Source: an uncultured Bacillota bacterium (GTDB lineage Bacteria > Bacillota > Clostridia > Oscillospirales > Oscillospiraceae). Taken from it: a stretch of 18,060 bases of DNA. The stretch spans positions 1 to 18,060 of the forward strand of contig CALACZ010000202.1 in the NCBI GenBank assembly GCA_937890735.1, read 5' to 3'. Positions within the stretch are counted from its first letter, which is position 1. Each line of letters starts with the position of its first letter. Positions 6,565 to 17,804 of this stretch are shown here, piece by piece. The notes beneath the pieces are model-generated. The model did not search any database and was not told where the DNA came from. It worked only from the letters and a program-made list of their open reading frames with translations. The translations under genes and the position numbers were made by a program.

Positions 6565-8220
6565 TTGGCAGAAAAACTGAAAATTATACCCCTTGGCGGT
6601 CTGAACGAGATCGGCAAGAACATGACCGTCCTGGAATACGGAAAGGACATCATCATCATCGACTGCGGGCTCGGCTTCCCGGAGGATGATATGTACGGCG
6701 TGGATCTGGTCATCGCGGATGTGACGTATCTGGTGAAGAACCAGCAGAAGATCCGTGGGATGTTCCTCACGCACGGGCATGAGGATCACATCGGCGGCAT
6801 TCCCTACGCCATGCAGGAGTTCAAGTGCCCCATCCACGCCACACGCCTGACGGCAGGCATCGTGAACCTCAAGCTGGAGGAGCACCATCTGGACAAGACC
6901 GTCAAGCTCTATACGCACGAGGCGGGCGAGGTCGTGAAGGCAGGCTGTTTTTCGGTGGAGTTCATCCATGTGAACCACTCCATCGCCGACGCGGTCGCGT
7001 TTGCAGTCAAAACGCCGGTTGGCACAGTCATTTTTACGGGCGACTTCAAGATCGACTCCGCGTCGGAGGACGGTATGATCGACCTGACGCGCTTCGGAGA
7101 ACTCGGGCGAGAGGGCGTGCTGGCGCTGCTTTGCGACTCCACGAACGTGGAGCGCCCGGGCTTTACGCCGTCGGAGCGCGTCGTTGCCGACAGCTTTGAC
7201 CGGCAGTTTGCCGGCTGCAACCAGCGCATCATCGTCACGACGTTCGCCTCCAACGCCTTCCGCCTGCAAAGCCTGCTGACGGTGGCACACAAATACGGAC
7301 GCAAGGTCGCCGTGACCGGGCGCAGCATGGAAAATATCCTCAAGGTCTCCACGGAGCTTGGGTATCTGAAGATCCCGAACGGCACGCTGGTGGACATCAA
7401 CGCCATCAAGTCGCTGCCGAAAAACAAGATCGTCATCGTCTCGACCGGCTCGCAGGGCGAAAATATGTCGGCATTGTACCGCATGGCGTTTTCGGGTCAC
7501 CGGCAGGTCGAAATTCAGGCAGGCGACCGCGTGATCATTTCCGCCTCTGCCATCCCCGGCAACGAAAAGGCGATCGGTCGCATCGTCAATGAGCTTTACC
7601 GCAAGGGTGCGGACGTCATCTGTGACAAGTTTGCAGACCTGCACGTCTCCGGACACGCCTGCCGCGAAGAACTCAAGATCATCCACGCGCTCACCAAGCC
7701 GCGTTTCTTTATCCCGGTGCACGGCGAGCAGCGCCATTTGCAGGCGCATGCCAAGCTGGCGCAGAGCATGGGTATGAGTCCGAAGGATATTTTCATCAGC
7801 GACATCGGCAAGGTGCTGGAGCTGACGAAGGCGACGTGCAAATGGGGCGGAACCGTGCCCGCAGGCAAGGTGCTCGTAGACGGCACGGGCGTGGGCGACG
7901 TGGGCAGCGTCGTGCTGCGTGACCGCAAGCATCTGGCGCAGGATGGCATGATCGTCGTGGTCGTGAACATCTCCTCGGAGGACGGCAGCGTCATCACAGG
8001 ACCTGACATTATCACGCGCGGCTTCGTATATGTGAAGGAGTCGGAGAATCTGATGGACGCGCTGCGCTCCGTCGCCGCGCACGCCATCGACCGCAGCCGC
8101 TCCGGCGGACGCAGCGACTGGGGCGTTCTGAAGGCGAATATCAAGAACGACCTCTCGGGCTACCTCTTCAAGACCACAAAACGCAACCCGATGATTTTGC
8201 CCGTTATTATGGAGATCTGA
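6565..8220 (+). CDS. rnjA: Ribonuclease J (RNase J1 type)
   Basis: A metallo-beta-lactamase/beta-CASP nuclease with endo- and 5'-3' exonuclease activity, central to mRNA decay and rRNA maturation in Firmicutes. 551 residues, very close to the usual RNase J length. Seen: opening LKIIPLGGLNEIGKNMTVLE (5-24), zinc motif LTHGHEDHIGG (68-78), later ligands VNHS (136-139), GD (159-160) and PVHGE (384-388 region), the beta-CASP part with TTFASN (225-230) and SGHA (362-365), and a C-terminal domain from about 430. The open frame extends back to an ATG at 6415, but that part is inside the structured leader. The TTG at 6565 is chosen because AAAGGTGA lies about 7 nt upstream and family homology starts there. 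No clear terminator separates it from rpoD, so readthrough is possible. Confidence 0.95.
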   Translation: MAEKLKIIPLGGLNEIGKNMTVLEYGKDIIIIDCGLGFPEDDMYGVDLVIADVTYLVKNQQKIRGMFLTHGHEDHIGGIPYAMQEFKCPIHATRLTAGIVNLKLEEHHLDKTVKLYTHEAGEVVKAGCFSVEFIHVNHSIADAVAFAVKTPVGTVIFTGDFKIDSASEDGMIDLTRFGELGREGVLALLCDSTNVERPGFTPSERVVADSFDRQFAGCNQRIIVTTFASNAFRLQSLLTVAHKYGRKVAVTGRSMENILKVSTELGYLKIPNGTLVDINAIKSLPKNKIVIVSTGSQGENMSALYRMAFSGHRQVEIQAGDRVIISASAIPGNEKAIGRIVNELYRKGADVICDKFADLHVSGHACREELKIIHALTKPRFFIPVHGEQRHLQAHAKLAQSMGMSPKDIFISDIGKVLELTKATCKWGGTVPAGKVLVDGTGVGDVGSVVLRDRKHLAQDGMIVVVVNISSEDGSVITGPDIITRGFVYVKESENLMDALRSVAAHAIDRSRSGGRSDWGVLKANIKNDLSGYLFKTTKRNPMILPVIMEI

Positions 8221-8281
8221 CCCGCGGAAAGCGGACAAAAAGAGAAAATAGATATAAAAACGATATTTTTTGTGAAAAGTC

Positions 8282-8311
8282 TTGCAAAAATGTCGGCTTC
8301 GGGTGTATAAT
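8282..8311 (+). promoter_or_regulatory. Promoter for rpoD
   Basis: -35 TTGCAA (8282-8287), an 18-nt spacer and a perfect -10 TATAAT (8306-8311). The predicted transcript start is near 8318, giving a leader of about 50 nt with a small TGCGC/GCGCA hairpin. This gives rpoD a vegetative promoter independent of rnjA. Confidence 0.7.
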
Positions 8312-8369
8312 CAATCGTTGCGCGGCATAGACTGCGCAGGATGATACACGGATGAGGATGAGCTGAGAG

Positions 8370-9515
8370 ATGGCAAATACAAAAAATGCGCAGCCGGCGG
8401 CAAACGACGCAATGGAGCGCGTTTCCGCGCTGATCGCAAAAGCGAAACGCGAGGGAACGGTCCAGGCGTCGGAGCTGACGGCTGAGCTGGAAAAGCTGGA
8501 TCTGCCGGTCGAAAAGATCGAGCAGATCTACGATACATTTGATGCGCTGGGCATCCCGGTCGTCGGCGCGGAGCTGGACCTGGATATGTCCGACGATTCG
8601 CTGGGGATGGATATGGACCCCGTCGATCTGCATGAAACGGGCGAGGAGGAAGAGCTGGTCGATCCCCTGGAGCTGGCGGCGGAGTATAATCTGGACGACC
8701 CGGTGCGGATGTACCTTAAGGAGATCGGTCAGGTGCGGCTGCTGTCTGCCGACGAGGAGATCGAGCTGGCGCGCCGCGTCGCCGAGGGCGACAAGGCGGC
8801 AAAGGACAAGCTGACGGAGGCAAACCTGCGTCTGGTCGTGTCCATTGCGAAAAAATACTCCGGGCGCGGGCTGCATATCCTGGACCTGATCCAGGAGGGC
8901 AACACGGGTCTGATCCGCGCGGTCGATAAGTTCGACTATACAAAGGGAAACAAATTCTCTACATATGCCACCTGGTGGATCCGGCAGGCGATCACACGCG
9001 CCATCGCCGATCAGGCGCGGACCATCCGCGTGCCGGTGCATATGGTGGAGGTCATCAACAAGGCCACCCGCTGCAACCGCAAGCTCGTGCAGGAGCTCGG
9101 TCGTGAACCGTCGCTGGAGGAGATCGCGGCGGAGCTGAATCTGCCGATCGAAAAGATCATCGAGGCAAACCGCACGGCGGCGGACACGTTGTCGCTGGAT
9201 ATGCCCGTGGGCGATGAAGAGGATACGACCATCGGCTCGTTCGTGGAGGACGACAACACGCCGTCGCCCGCCGACGCAACGTCCAACACGCTGCTCGCCG
9301 AGGCGCTGACCGAGATCCTCGGCACGCTGACCGACCGCGAGGCGGACGTGCTGCGGATGCGGTTCGGTATGTTCGACGGCAGGACGCATACGCTTGAGGA
9401 GGTCGGACAGATCTTCGGCGTGACGCGCGAGCGCATCCGCCAGATCGAAAACAAGGCGATCCGCAAGCTGCGCCATCCGTCGCGCGCAAAAAAGATCAAG
9501 GATTTCTACTGCTAA
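8370..9515 (+). CDS. rpoD: Primary RNA polymerase sigma factor RpoD (SigA, sigma-70 family)
   Basis: Directs RNA polymerase to vegetative promoters. 381 residues, typical of SigA in Firmicutes. Seen: acidic region 1.1 (about 10-100), region 1.2 starting DDPVRMYLKEIG (109-120), region 2 with ANLRLVVSIAKKY (151-163), LDLIQEGNTGLIRAVDKFDY (171-190) and the -10-reading TYATWWIRQAITRAIADQAR (198-217), region 3 IRVPVHMVEVINK (219-231), an LGREPSLEEIA linker, and region 4 with the -35-reading helix-turn-helix TLEEVGQIFGVTRERIRQIE (341-360). The ATG has only a weak GAGG 12 nt upstream. Odd: T179 where L or M is usual in the EGN-LGLI motif, and the stop codon is the first bases of an inserted hairpin element. 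The usual dnaG neighbour is absent; rnjA is upstream. Confidence 0.97.
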   Translation: MANTKNAQPAANDAMERVSALIAKAKREGTVQASELTAELEKLDLPVEKIEQIYDTFDALGIPVVGAELDLDMSDDSLGMDMDPVDLHETGEEEELVDPLELAAEYNLDDPVRMYLKEIGQVRLLSADEEIELARRVAEGDKAAKDKLTEANLRLVVSIAKKYSGRGLHILDLIQEGNTGLIRAVDKFDYTKGNKFSTYATWWIRQAITRAIADQARTIRVPVHMVEVINKATRCNRKLVQELGREPSLEEIAAELNLPIEKIIEANRTAADTLSLDMPVGDEEDTTIGSFVEDDNTPSPADATSNTLLAEALTEILGTLTDREADVLRMRFGMFDGRTHTLEEVGQIFGVTRERIRQIENKAIRKLRHPSRAKKIKDFYC

Positions 9516-9678
9516 GGCAACACCACACAATTCGACAAGCAGATTCGGCGAGAGATTTTTCGCCAAGGCAAGGTTTGGAAAGTGCAGGAATACTTTGTGT
9601 ATTTCGCGCTTTTCAAACCGCAGAATTGGCGGAAAAGATCCGCCGAAGCGCGCAGGCGCAATTGTGCGGTGCTGCCTT
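9514..9678. mobile_element. MITE-like palindromic hairpin element abutting the rpoD stop
   Basis: The left arm (9514-9593) and the reverse complement of the right arm (9599-9678) align along their full length with only a few gaps and a 5-nt centre (TTTGT). The outermost 19 bp, AAGGCAACACCACACAATT against AAGGCAGCACCGCACAATT, differ at two positions; other well-matched blocks are TTCGGCG, TTTT-CGCCAA and GGTTTG...AATAC. There is no coding capacity. Short length, matched terminal inverted repeats and lack of a gene fit a non-autonomous MITE or dispersed hairpin repeat. I see no target-site duplication, and only one copy is in the window. Its first AA completes the rpoD TAA stop. Transcribed, it would form a very long RNA hairpin. 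Confidence 0.65.
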
Positions 9679-9721
9679 CCAAAAAGCGGCTGCACAGCCT
9701 TTTTGTGCAGCCGCTTTTTGG
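9679..9721. terminator. Strong intrinsic terminator after rpoD (bidirectional)
   Basis: A perfect 18-bp stem, CCAAAAAGCGGCTGCACA pairing with TGTGCAGCCGCTTTTTGG, with a 7-nt loop GCCTTTT. The GC core is flanked by A5 on one side and T5 on the other, so it can terminate in both directions. It follows the hairpin element directly and ends 27 nt before the lipoprotein start. Confidence 0.9.
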
Positions 9722-9748
9722 CATATTTTCGGGAAGGGGAGCGTGTGT

Positions 9749-10252
9749 ATGAAGCGAAAAATTCAGGTGGTTTTGGCGCTTTTGCTGCTTTTTTCGCTGC
9801 TGTGCGGCTGCACCGCCGCACCGGCGGAGGCGGGGGAGCATACCTGTACCATCTCCATCTCCTGCGCGACGCTTCTGGACAAGACCGCCGACCTGACGCC
9901 GGAAAAGGCGGAGCTCGTCCCGGCAGACGGGTGGCTGCTGCCGGAGACGCAGGTAAGTTTTTCCGACGGCGAGAGCGTATTTGACGTTTTGCAGCGCGTC
10001 TGCCGCGAGCAGAAGCTGCATATGGAGTTTTCCAAAACGCCGGTGTACGACTCGGCATATATCGAGGGCATCGGCAATCTCTACGAATTTGACGCCGGGG
10101 CGCTGTCCGGCTGGGTGTACAGCGTGAACGGCTGGTTTCCGAACTACGGATGCAGCCGGTATGAGCTGAAGGACGGCGACGTGGTCTGCTGGCAGTATAC
10201 CTGCGATCTGGGGCAGGATGTCGGCGCGGAGCTGAGCAAAACGCAGGCTTAA
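9749..10252 (+). CDS. DUF4430-domain lipoprotein, likely accessory capture protein of an ECF transporter
   Basis: A secreted, membrane-anchored protein of 167 residues. Seen: lipoprotein signal MKRK plus a hydrophobic core (6-18) and lipobox LCGC with lipidated Cys 21, then an extracellular domain. Residues 71-158 match the DUF4430 (transcobalamin C-terminal-like) pattern: GESVFDVLQRV (74-84), FDAGALSGWVYSVNGWFPNY (114-133), YELKDGD (138-144) and a WQYTCDLGQDVG end (148-159). The family is known from intrinsic factor/transcobalamin and from bacterial lipoproteins beside ECF transporters. The ATG at 9749 has AGGGGAG about 7 nt upstream; a longer frame back to 9575 would translate the hairpin and terminator and is rejected. 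It lies 44 nt before ecfT. Inferred role: binds the ligand outside the cell and passes it to the importer. The ligand is unknown; cobalamin is plausible. Confidence 0.8.
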   Translation: MKRKIQVVLALLLLFSLLCGCTAAPAEAGEHTCTISISCATLLDKTADLTPEKAELVPADGWLLPETQVSFSDGESVFDVLQRVCREQKLHMEFSKTPVYDSAYIEGIGNLYEFDAGALSGWVYSVNGWFPNYGCSRYELKDGDVVCWQYTCDLGQDVGAELSKTQA

Positions 10253-10296
10253 AAAGTGACCGCAGACGATTCATCGGCTACTGGAAGGTGAAAACT

Positions 10297-11187
10297 ATGG
10301 CGCGGCGCGACGCATTTGCGGGCTATCACCCGTGCGTGAACTTCATATTTTACGCGCTGGTGCTCGTGTTTTCGATGTGCCTGATGCATCCGGCGTATCT
10401 GGCGGTGTCGTTTTTCGGCGCGGCGGGCTACTGCGCGCGCCTGCGCGGCGGGGCGCGCGTGCGCAGGACGCTTTTGTACCTGCTGCCGATGATGCTGCTG
10501 GCGGCGATCTTAAACCCGGCGTTCAACCACGAGGGCGTGATGATCCTGACGTATCTGCCGTCCGGCAACCCGCTGACGCTGGAGTCGCTGTATTACGGCG
10601 CGGCGGCGGCGGTGATGCTGGGGTGCGTGGTGCTGTGGTTCGTGAGCTTTGGCGACGTGATGACGTCGGATAAATTCGTGTACCTGTTCGGGCGCATGAT
10701 CCCGGCGATGTCGCTCGTGCTTTCGATGACGCTGCGCTTTGTGCCGCGCTTTGCGGCGCAGTACCGCCGCGTGCGGCAGGCGCAGAAGGCGCTGGGGCGC
10801 GGGGAGCGCGGATTTTTTGGGCGCGTGCGCGCGTTTGCGGCGGTCGTGTCGGCGATGATCACATGGAGTCTTGAAAACGCGCTGGACACGGCGGACTCCA
10901 TGCGCTCGCGCGGCTATGGGCTGCCGGGCAGGACGAGCTTTTCCATCTACCGCTTTACAAGCCGCGACCGCGCGGCGCTGCTGCTGATTGTAGGACTGGG
11001 GTTCTTTGTGGCGGCGGGCTGGATCGGCGGGGGAATGGCGTTCCGCTACTATCCCGCCGTGCGCGCGGGGGACGTGACGGTGTGGACGGTGAGCTTTCTG
11101 CTTGCCTACGCGGCGCTGTGCCTGACGCCGCTGATCCTGGACTGGAGGGAGGACTGCGCGTGGCGTGCTATGAGATCCGCGACCTGA
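10297..11187 (+). CDS. ecfT: ECF transporter transmembrane component EcfT
   Basis: The membrane coupling subunit of an energy-coupling factor vitamin transporter, linking the ATPases to the substrate-binding S component. 296 residues. Seen: hydrophobic segments at about 13-33, 35-48, 59-73, 100-118, 134-150, 226-245 and 262-282, and a long cytoplasmic part with the coupling signature LDTADSMRSRGYGLPGRTSF (196-215), whose SRG corresponds to an Ala-Arg-Gly-type motif contacting the ATPase grooves; a first helix motif lies in the RFVPRFAAQYRRVRQAQKA stretch (147-165). The ATG at 10297 is preferred to the GTG at 10288 because AAGG lies 9 nt before the ATG and only 1 nt before the GTG. Its last 28 nt overlap the fused ATPase gene, implying translational coupling. 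Confidence 0.88.
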   Translation: MARRDAFAGYHPCVNFIFYALVLVFSMCLMHPAYLAVSFFGAAGYCARLRGGARVRRTLLYLLPMMLLAAILNPAFNHEGVMILTYLPSGNPLTLESLYYGAAAAVMLGCVVLWFVSFGDVMTSDKFVYLFGRMIPAMSLVLSMTLRFVPRFAAQYRRVRQAQKALGRGERGFFGRVRAFAAVVSAMITWSLENALDTADSMRSRGYGLPGRTSFSIYRFTSRDRAALLLIVGLGFFVAAGWIGGGMAFRYYPAVRAGDVTVWTVSFLLAYAALCLTPLILDWREDCAWRAMRSAT

Positions 11188-13763
11188 CGTTTACCTATCC
11201 GGGGGAGAGCACCCCGGCGCTGCGCGAGGTCTCACTCACGGTGGCGGACGGAGAATTTCTGGTGCTCTGCGGCGCGTCCGGCAGCGGCAAATCGACGCTG
11301 CTGCGGCAGCTCAAGAGCGTGCTTGCGCCGCACGGCGAGCGCAGCGGCGAAATATTATTCGGCGGCGTGCCGCTGGAGGAGGTCGCGCGCGGTGAGCAGG
11401 CGGGCGCGATCGGCTTTGTGCTGCAAAATCCCGAAAATCAGGTCGTGACCGACAAGGTCTGGCACGAGCTTGCCTTCGGGCTGGAGTCGCTGGGTTATGA
11501 AACGCCGGTCATCCGCCGTCGGGTCGCCGAAATGGCGGCGTTTTTCGGCATTCAGGACTGGTTTTATCAGAATGTATCGGAGCTGTCCGGCGGGCAGAAG
11601 CAGCTTTTGAGTCTGGCGTCCGTGATGGCGATGCAGCCGCGCGTGCTGCTGCTCGACGAGCCGACGAGCCAGCTCGACCCCATCGCGGCGGCGGATTTTC
11701 TCGCCGTGCTGGGCAGGATCAACCGCGAGCTTGGCACAACGGTCATTCTGAGCGAGCACCGTCTGGAAGAGGCGCTGAGCTACGCCAATCGCGCCGCCGT
11801 TCTGGAGGACGGGCGGCTGCTCTGCTGCACCGCGCCGGGAGCGGTCGGCGCACTGCTGCGCGCGCGCGGGAGCGGGATGTTTTACGCCATGCCCGCCGCG
11901 ATGCGCATCTGGGGCGCGACGGATTCCGAGGGAACGTGCCCCGTGACCGTCTGCGAGGGGCGCGCGTGGCTGAACGAATATGCCGAAACCCATCCGCTCG
12001 GCGAGCTTCCGCCGGAGCGCGTGCGCGCGCAGACCGAGCCGGTGCTCACGGCGCGCGAGGTGTGGTTTGCGTATGAAAAGGACGCGCCGGAGGTGCTGCG
12101 CGGGCTGACGATGACGGTCTGCCGGGGCGAACACTACGCGCTGCTCGGCGCGAACGGCGCGGGAAAATCTACGACGCTGCGCGTGCTGGCGGGGCTTTTG
12201 AAGCCGCTGCGCGGCGAGGTCACGGCGCACGGGCGTGTGGGGTTGCTGCCGCAGGACCCGCAGACGTTATTTGTCAAAAAGACCGTGCGCGAGGACTTAC
12301 TGGATGTCTGCCGGGACGAGGAGAGCCTTGCACGCGCGGTGGCGCTGTGCCGGTTGGACGGGCTGCTGGATCGGCATCCTTATGATCTTTCCGGCGGCGA
12401 GCAGCAGCGTGCGGCACTGGCGAAAATTCTGCTCTGTGCGCCGAATATCCTGCTGCTGGACGAGCCGACCAAGGGGCTGGACGCTGCGTTCAAGCGTCAG
12501 CTTGCGCAGATCTTGCGCGAGCTTCAGGCGGGCGGCGTGACGATCGTCACGGTCAGCCACGACGTGGAGTTCTGCGCCGAATTTGCCGACCGCTGCGCGC
12601 TGTTTTTTGACGGCGGCATCACCGCCGAGGGAGCGCCGCGGGCGTTTTTCTCCGGCAACTGTTTCTATACGACCGCCGCCGACCGCATCGCGCGGGAGCT
12701 GCTCCCGGGCGCGGTCACGGTGCGGGACGTCACCGCCGCGTGCGGCGCGCCGCTCGAGGACGCGGACGCGCTGCCGGATGATGTGCCGCCGCTGCCGCAG
12801 CCGCCGCAGGAACGGGCGATGCAAAAGCTGCCGCTCTGGCGCAAAATTCTGGGTACGGTCAGCGGCGCGGCCGCGCTGGGGCTGACGGTGCAGGCACTGC
12901 GCGTGAGCGACCTGAGCGAGCTGATTTCGGAAAACGGTCTGACGCGCCCGGCGGGGAAGCAGCTCATATTGTACGCAATTTTGATTGCGGCGATCTTCGT
13001 CTGCGCGCTGTGCTTCAGCCGCGGCGGCGCGGAACGAACGGTGCTGCCTGCGCCAAAAAAGCAGCGCCTTTCCGCGCGCACGCGCGTGTGCGCGGCGCTG
13101 ATCCTGCTGCTCATCCCGCTGACGCTGTATTTTGGCATCCGCTGGCTCGGCACGGCGAATTACTATCTTATTTCGCTGCTGGTGCTGCTGGAGGCGATGA
13201 CGCCGTTCTTCCTCGTCTTTGAGGGGCGCAAGCCGCAGCCGCGCGAGCTGGTGCTCATCGCGGTGCTGTGCGCGCTGAATGTGGCGGGACGCGCGGCGCT
13301 GTTCATGCTGCCGGAGTTTAAGCCCGTTGTGGCGCTGACGATCCTCGCGGGCGCGGCGTTCGGGGGCGAGACAGGCTTCCTTGTGGGCGCGCTGAGTATG
13401 CTCGCCTCGAACGTGCTGTTTTCGCAGGGACCGTGGACGCCGTTTCAGATGTTCGCCATGGGGCTCATCGGCTTCCTCGCGGGCGTGCTGGCACGCTGCG
13501 GTGTGCTGCGCCGGTCGCGGCTGTCACTGTGCCTGTTCGGCGTGATCGCGTCGGTCGTGATCTACGGCGGCATCATGAATCCCGCCTCGGCGCTCATCTG
13601 GGCGCGGACGCTCGACTGGAAGCTGCTGCTGAGTTACTATCTCACGGGTCTGCCGGTCGATCTCATCCGCGCGGCGGCGACGTGGCTGTTTTTGTGGTTC
13701 GCCGGGCTGCCGGTGCTGGAAAAATTCGACCGCGTCAAACAAAAATACGGCTTGCTGGAGTAA
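11160..13763 (+). CDS. ECF transporter fusion: EcfA-EcfA' ATPases joined to a membrane S component
   Basis: A single 867-residue chain with three functions. First ATPase (1-230): Walker A GASGSGKST (38-46), Q-loop QNPENQ, signature LSGGQKQ (142-148), Walker B LLLDEP (163-168), switch H200. Second ATPase (295-500): Walker A GANGAGKST (330-338), LLPQDPQ, signature LSGGEQQ (410-416), LLLDEP (431-436), H467. After a Pro-rich linker (about 535-556) a membrane part follows: extra hydrophobic segments at about 563-580, 601-619, 643-661 and 667-686, then an S-component-like domain (about 695-850) with AFGGETGFLVGALSML (733-748) and SQGPWTPFQM (755-764). Both ATPases look active. The GTG at 11160 is chosen because AGGGAGGA lies 6 nt upstream and homology begins there. 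With the lipoprotein and EcfT this makes a complete importer. The substrate is not shown; cobalamin is a guess. Confidence 0.87.
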   Translation: MACYEIRDLTFTYPGESTPALREVSLTVADGEFLVLCGASGSGKSTLLRQLKSVLAPHGERSGEILFGGVPLEEVARGEQAGAIGFVLQNPENQVVTDKVWHELAFGLESLGYETPVIRRRVAEMAAFFGIQDWFYQNVSELSGGQKQLLSLASVMAMQPRVLLLDEPTSQLDPIAAADFLAVLGRINRELGTTVILSEHRLEEALSYANRAAVLEDGRLLCCTAPGAVGALLRARGSGMFYAMPAAMRIWGATDSEGTCPVTVCEGRAWLNEYAETHPLGELPPERVRAQTEPVLTAREVWFAYEKDAPEVLRGLTMTVCRGEHYALLGANGAGKSTTLRVLAGLLKPLRGEVTAHGRVGLLPQDPQTLFVKKTVREDLLDVCRDEESLARAVALCRLDGLLDRHPYDLSGGEQQRAALAKILLCAPNILLLDEPTKGLDAAFKRQLAQILRELQAGGVTIVTVSHDVEFCAEFADRCALFFDGGITAEGAPRAFFSGNCFYTTAADRIARELLPGAVTVRDVTAACGAPLEDADALPDDVPPLPQPPQERAMQKLPLWRKILGTVSGAAALGLTVQALRVSDLSELISENGLTRPAGKQLILYAILIAAIFVCALCFSRGGAERTVLPAPKKQRLSARTRVCAALILLLIPLTLYFGIRWLGTANYYLISLLVLLEAMTPFFLVFEGRKPQPRELVLIAVLCALNVAGRAALFMLPEFKPVVALTILAGAAFGGETGFLVGALSMLASNVLFSQGPWTPFQMFAMGLIGFLAGVLARCGVLRRSRLSLCLFGVIASVVIYGGIMNPASALIWARTLDWKLLLSYYLTGLPVDLIRAAATWLFLWFAGLPVLEKFDRVKQKYGLLE

Positions 13764-13764
13764 G

Positions 13765-13805
13765 CCAAAAACGCCGCGATGCAGAGTGCATCGCGGCGTT
13801 TTTGG
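13765..13805. terminator. Strong intrinsic terminator after the ECF operon
   Basis: A perfect 19-bp stem starting CCAAAAACGCCGCGATGCA, a 3-nt GAG loop and the exact complement ending CGTTTTTGG. It begins one base after the stop codon of the fused transporter gene. A5 and T5 tracts on either side make it usable on both strands. It isolates the ECF operon from rpoB. Confidence 0.92.
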
Positions 13806-13890
13806 GACTTCACACCAGCAAAACGGTGAATTTTCATAAAACAGTTGCCAGAAATCGTGCAATTTCGGCGAAAAAAACAAAATGAAAGAA

Positions 13891-13919
13891 TTGACAAGCA
13901 ATTCTTTCCGTGATAAAAT
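13891..13919 (+). promoter_or_regulatory. Near-consensus promoter for rpoBC
   Basis: A perfect -35 TTGACA (13891-13896), an optimal 17-nt spacer and -10 TAAAAT (13914-13919). The predicted transcript start is near 13926, leaving a leader of about 160 nt. This is the strongest promoter in the window, in keeping with rpoBC having no upstream ribosomal genes here. Confidence 0.85.
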
Positions 13920-13929
13920 ATTAGTCCAT

Positions 13930-14013
13930 AATGCCACAGTATGTGCCGCACGCATGGTGTCCTTTTTACAGGAATGATTATACCATCCCCGCGGCGAATA
14001 TGCAAGCGGCATT
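13930..14013 (+). promoter_or_regulatory. Foldable leader of rpoB (nested inverted repeats)
   Basis: Three nested perfect pairings share one axis: AATGCC (13930-13935) with GGCATT (14008-14013), GCCGC (13945-13949) with GCGGC (13991-13995), and ATGGT (13954-13958) with ACCAT (13982-13986), plus an inner TCC/GGA. This predicts a long interrupted stem at the start of the rpoB mRNA. No T-run follows, so it is not a plain terminator. The remaining gap sequence (13806-13890 and 14014-14087) holds nothing else I recognise. Confidence 0.4.
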
Positions 14014-14087
14014 TGAGTAAGTTTTTACAACATATCCGGGCGTATCAAAAACACAGAACTCATACAGAAAGGCTGTGATGAAGCATA

Positions 14088-17789
<3,702 letters not shown>

Positions 17790-17804
17790 GGAGGTGGCAA
17801 TACA

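Noticed and set aside
6451..8238. A 595-codon frame antisense to rnjA
   Set aside because: Shadow frame of a clearly identified RNase J gene.
8221..8240. Possible terminator after rnjA (CCGC/GCGG hairpin)
   Set aside because: Only 4 bp, and the following bases are A-rich rather than T-rich.
9575..9748. Extended N-terminus of the DUF4430 protein
   Set aside because: It would translate the right half of the hairpin element and the terminator. The lipoprotein signal at 9749 with its own ribosome-binding site is the sensible start.
8160..10274. A 704-codon antisense frame across rpoD, the hairpin element and the lipoprotein
   Set aside because: It runs through a terminator and a palindromic element and opposes three well-supported features; the translation has no family pattern.
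13809..13834. A second small hairpin (TTCAC/GTGAA followed by TTTT) after the ECF terminator
   Set aside because: A 5-bp stem with low GC and a long loop; too weak to call beside the perfect terminator at 13765-13805.
13524..14012. A 162-codon minus-strand frame across the ECF terminator and rpoB leader
   Set aside because: It crosses a perfect bidirectional terminator and opposes the rpoB promoter; no domain is recognisable.
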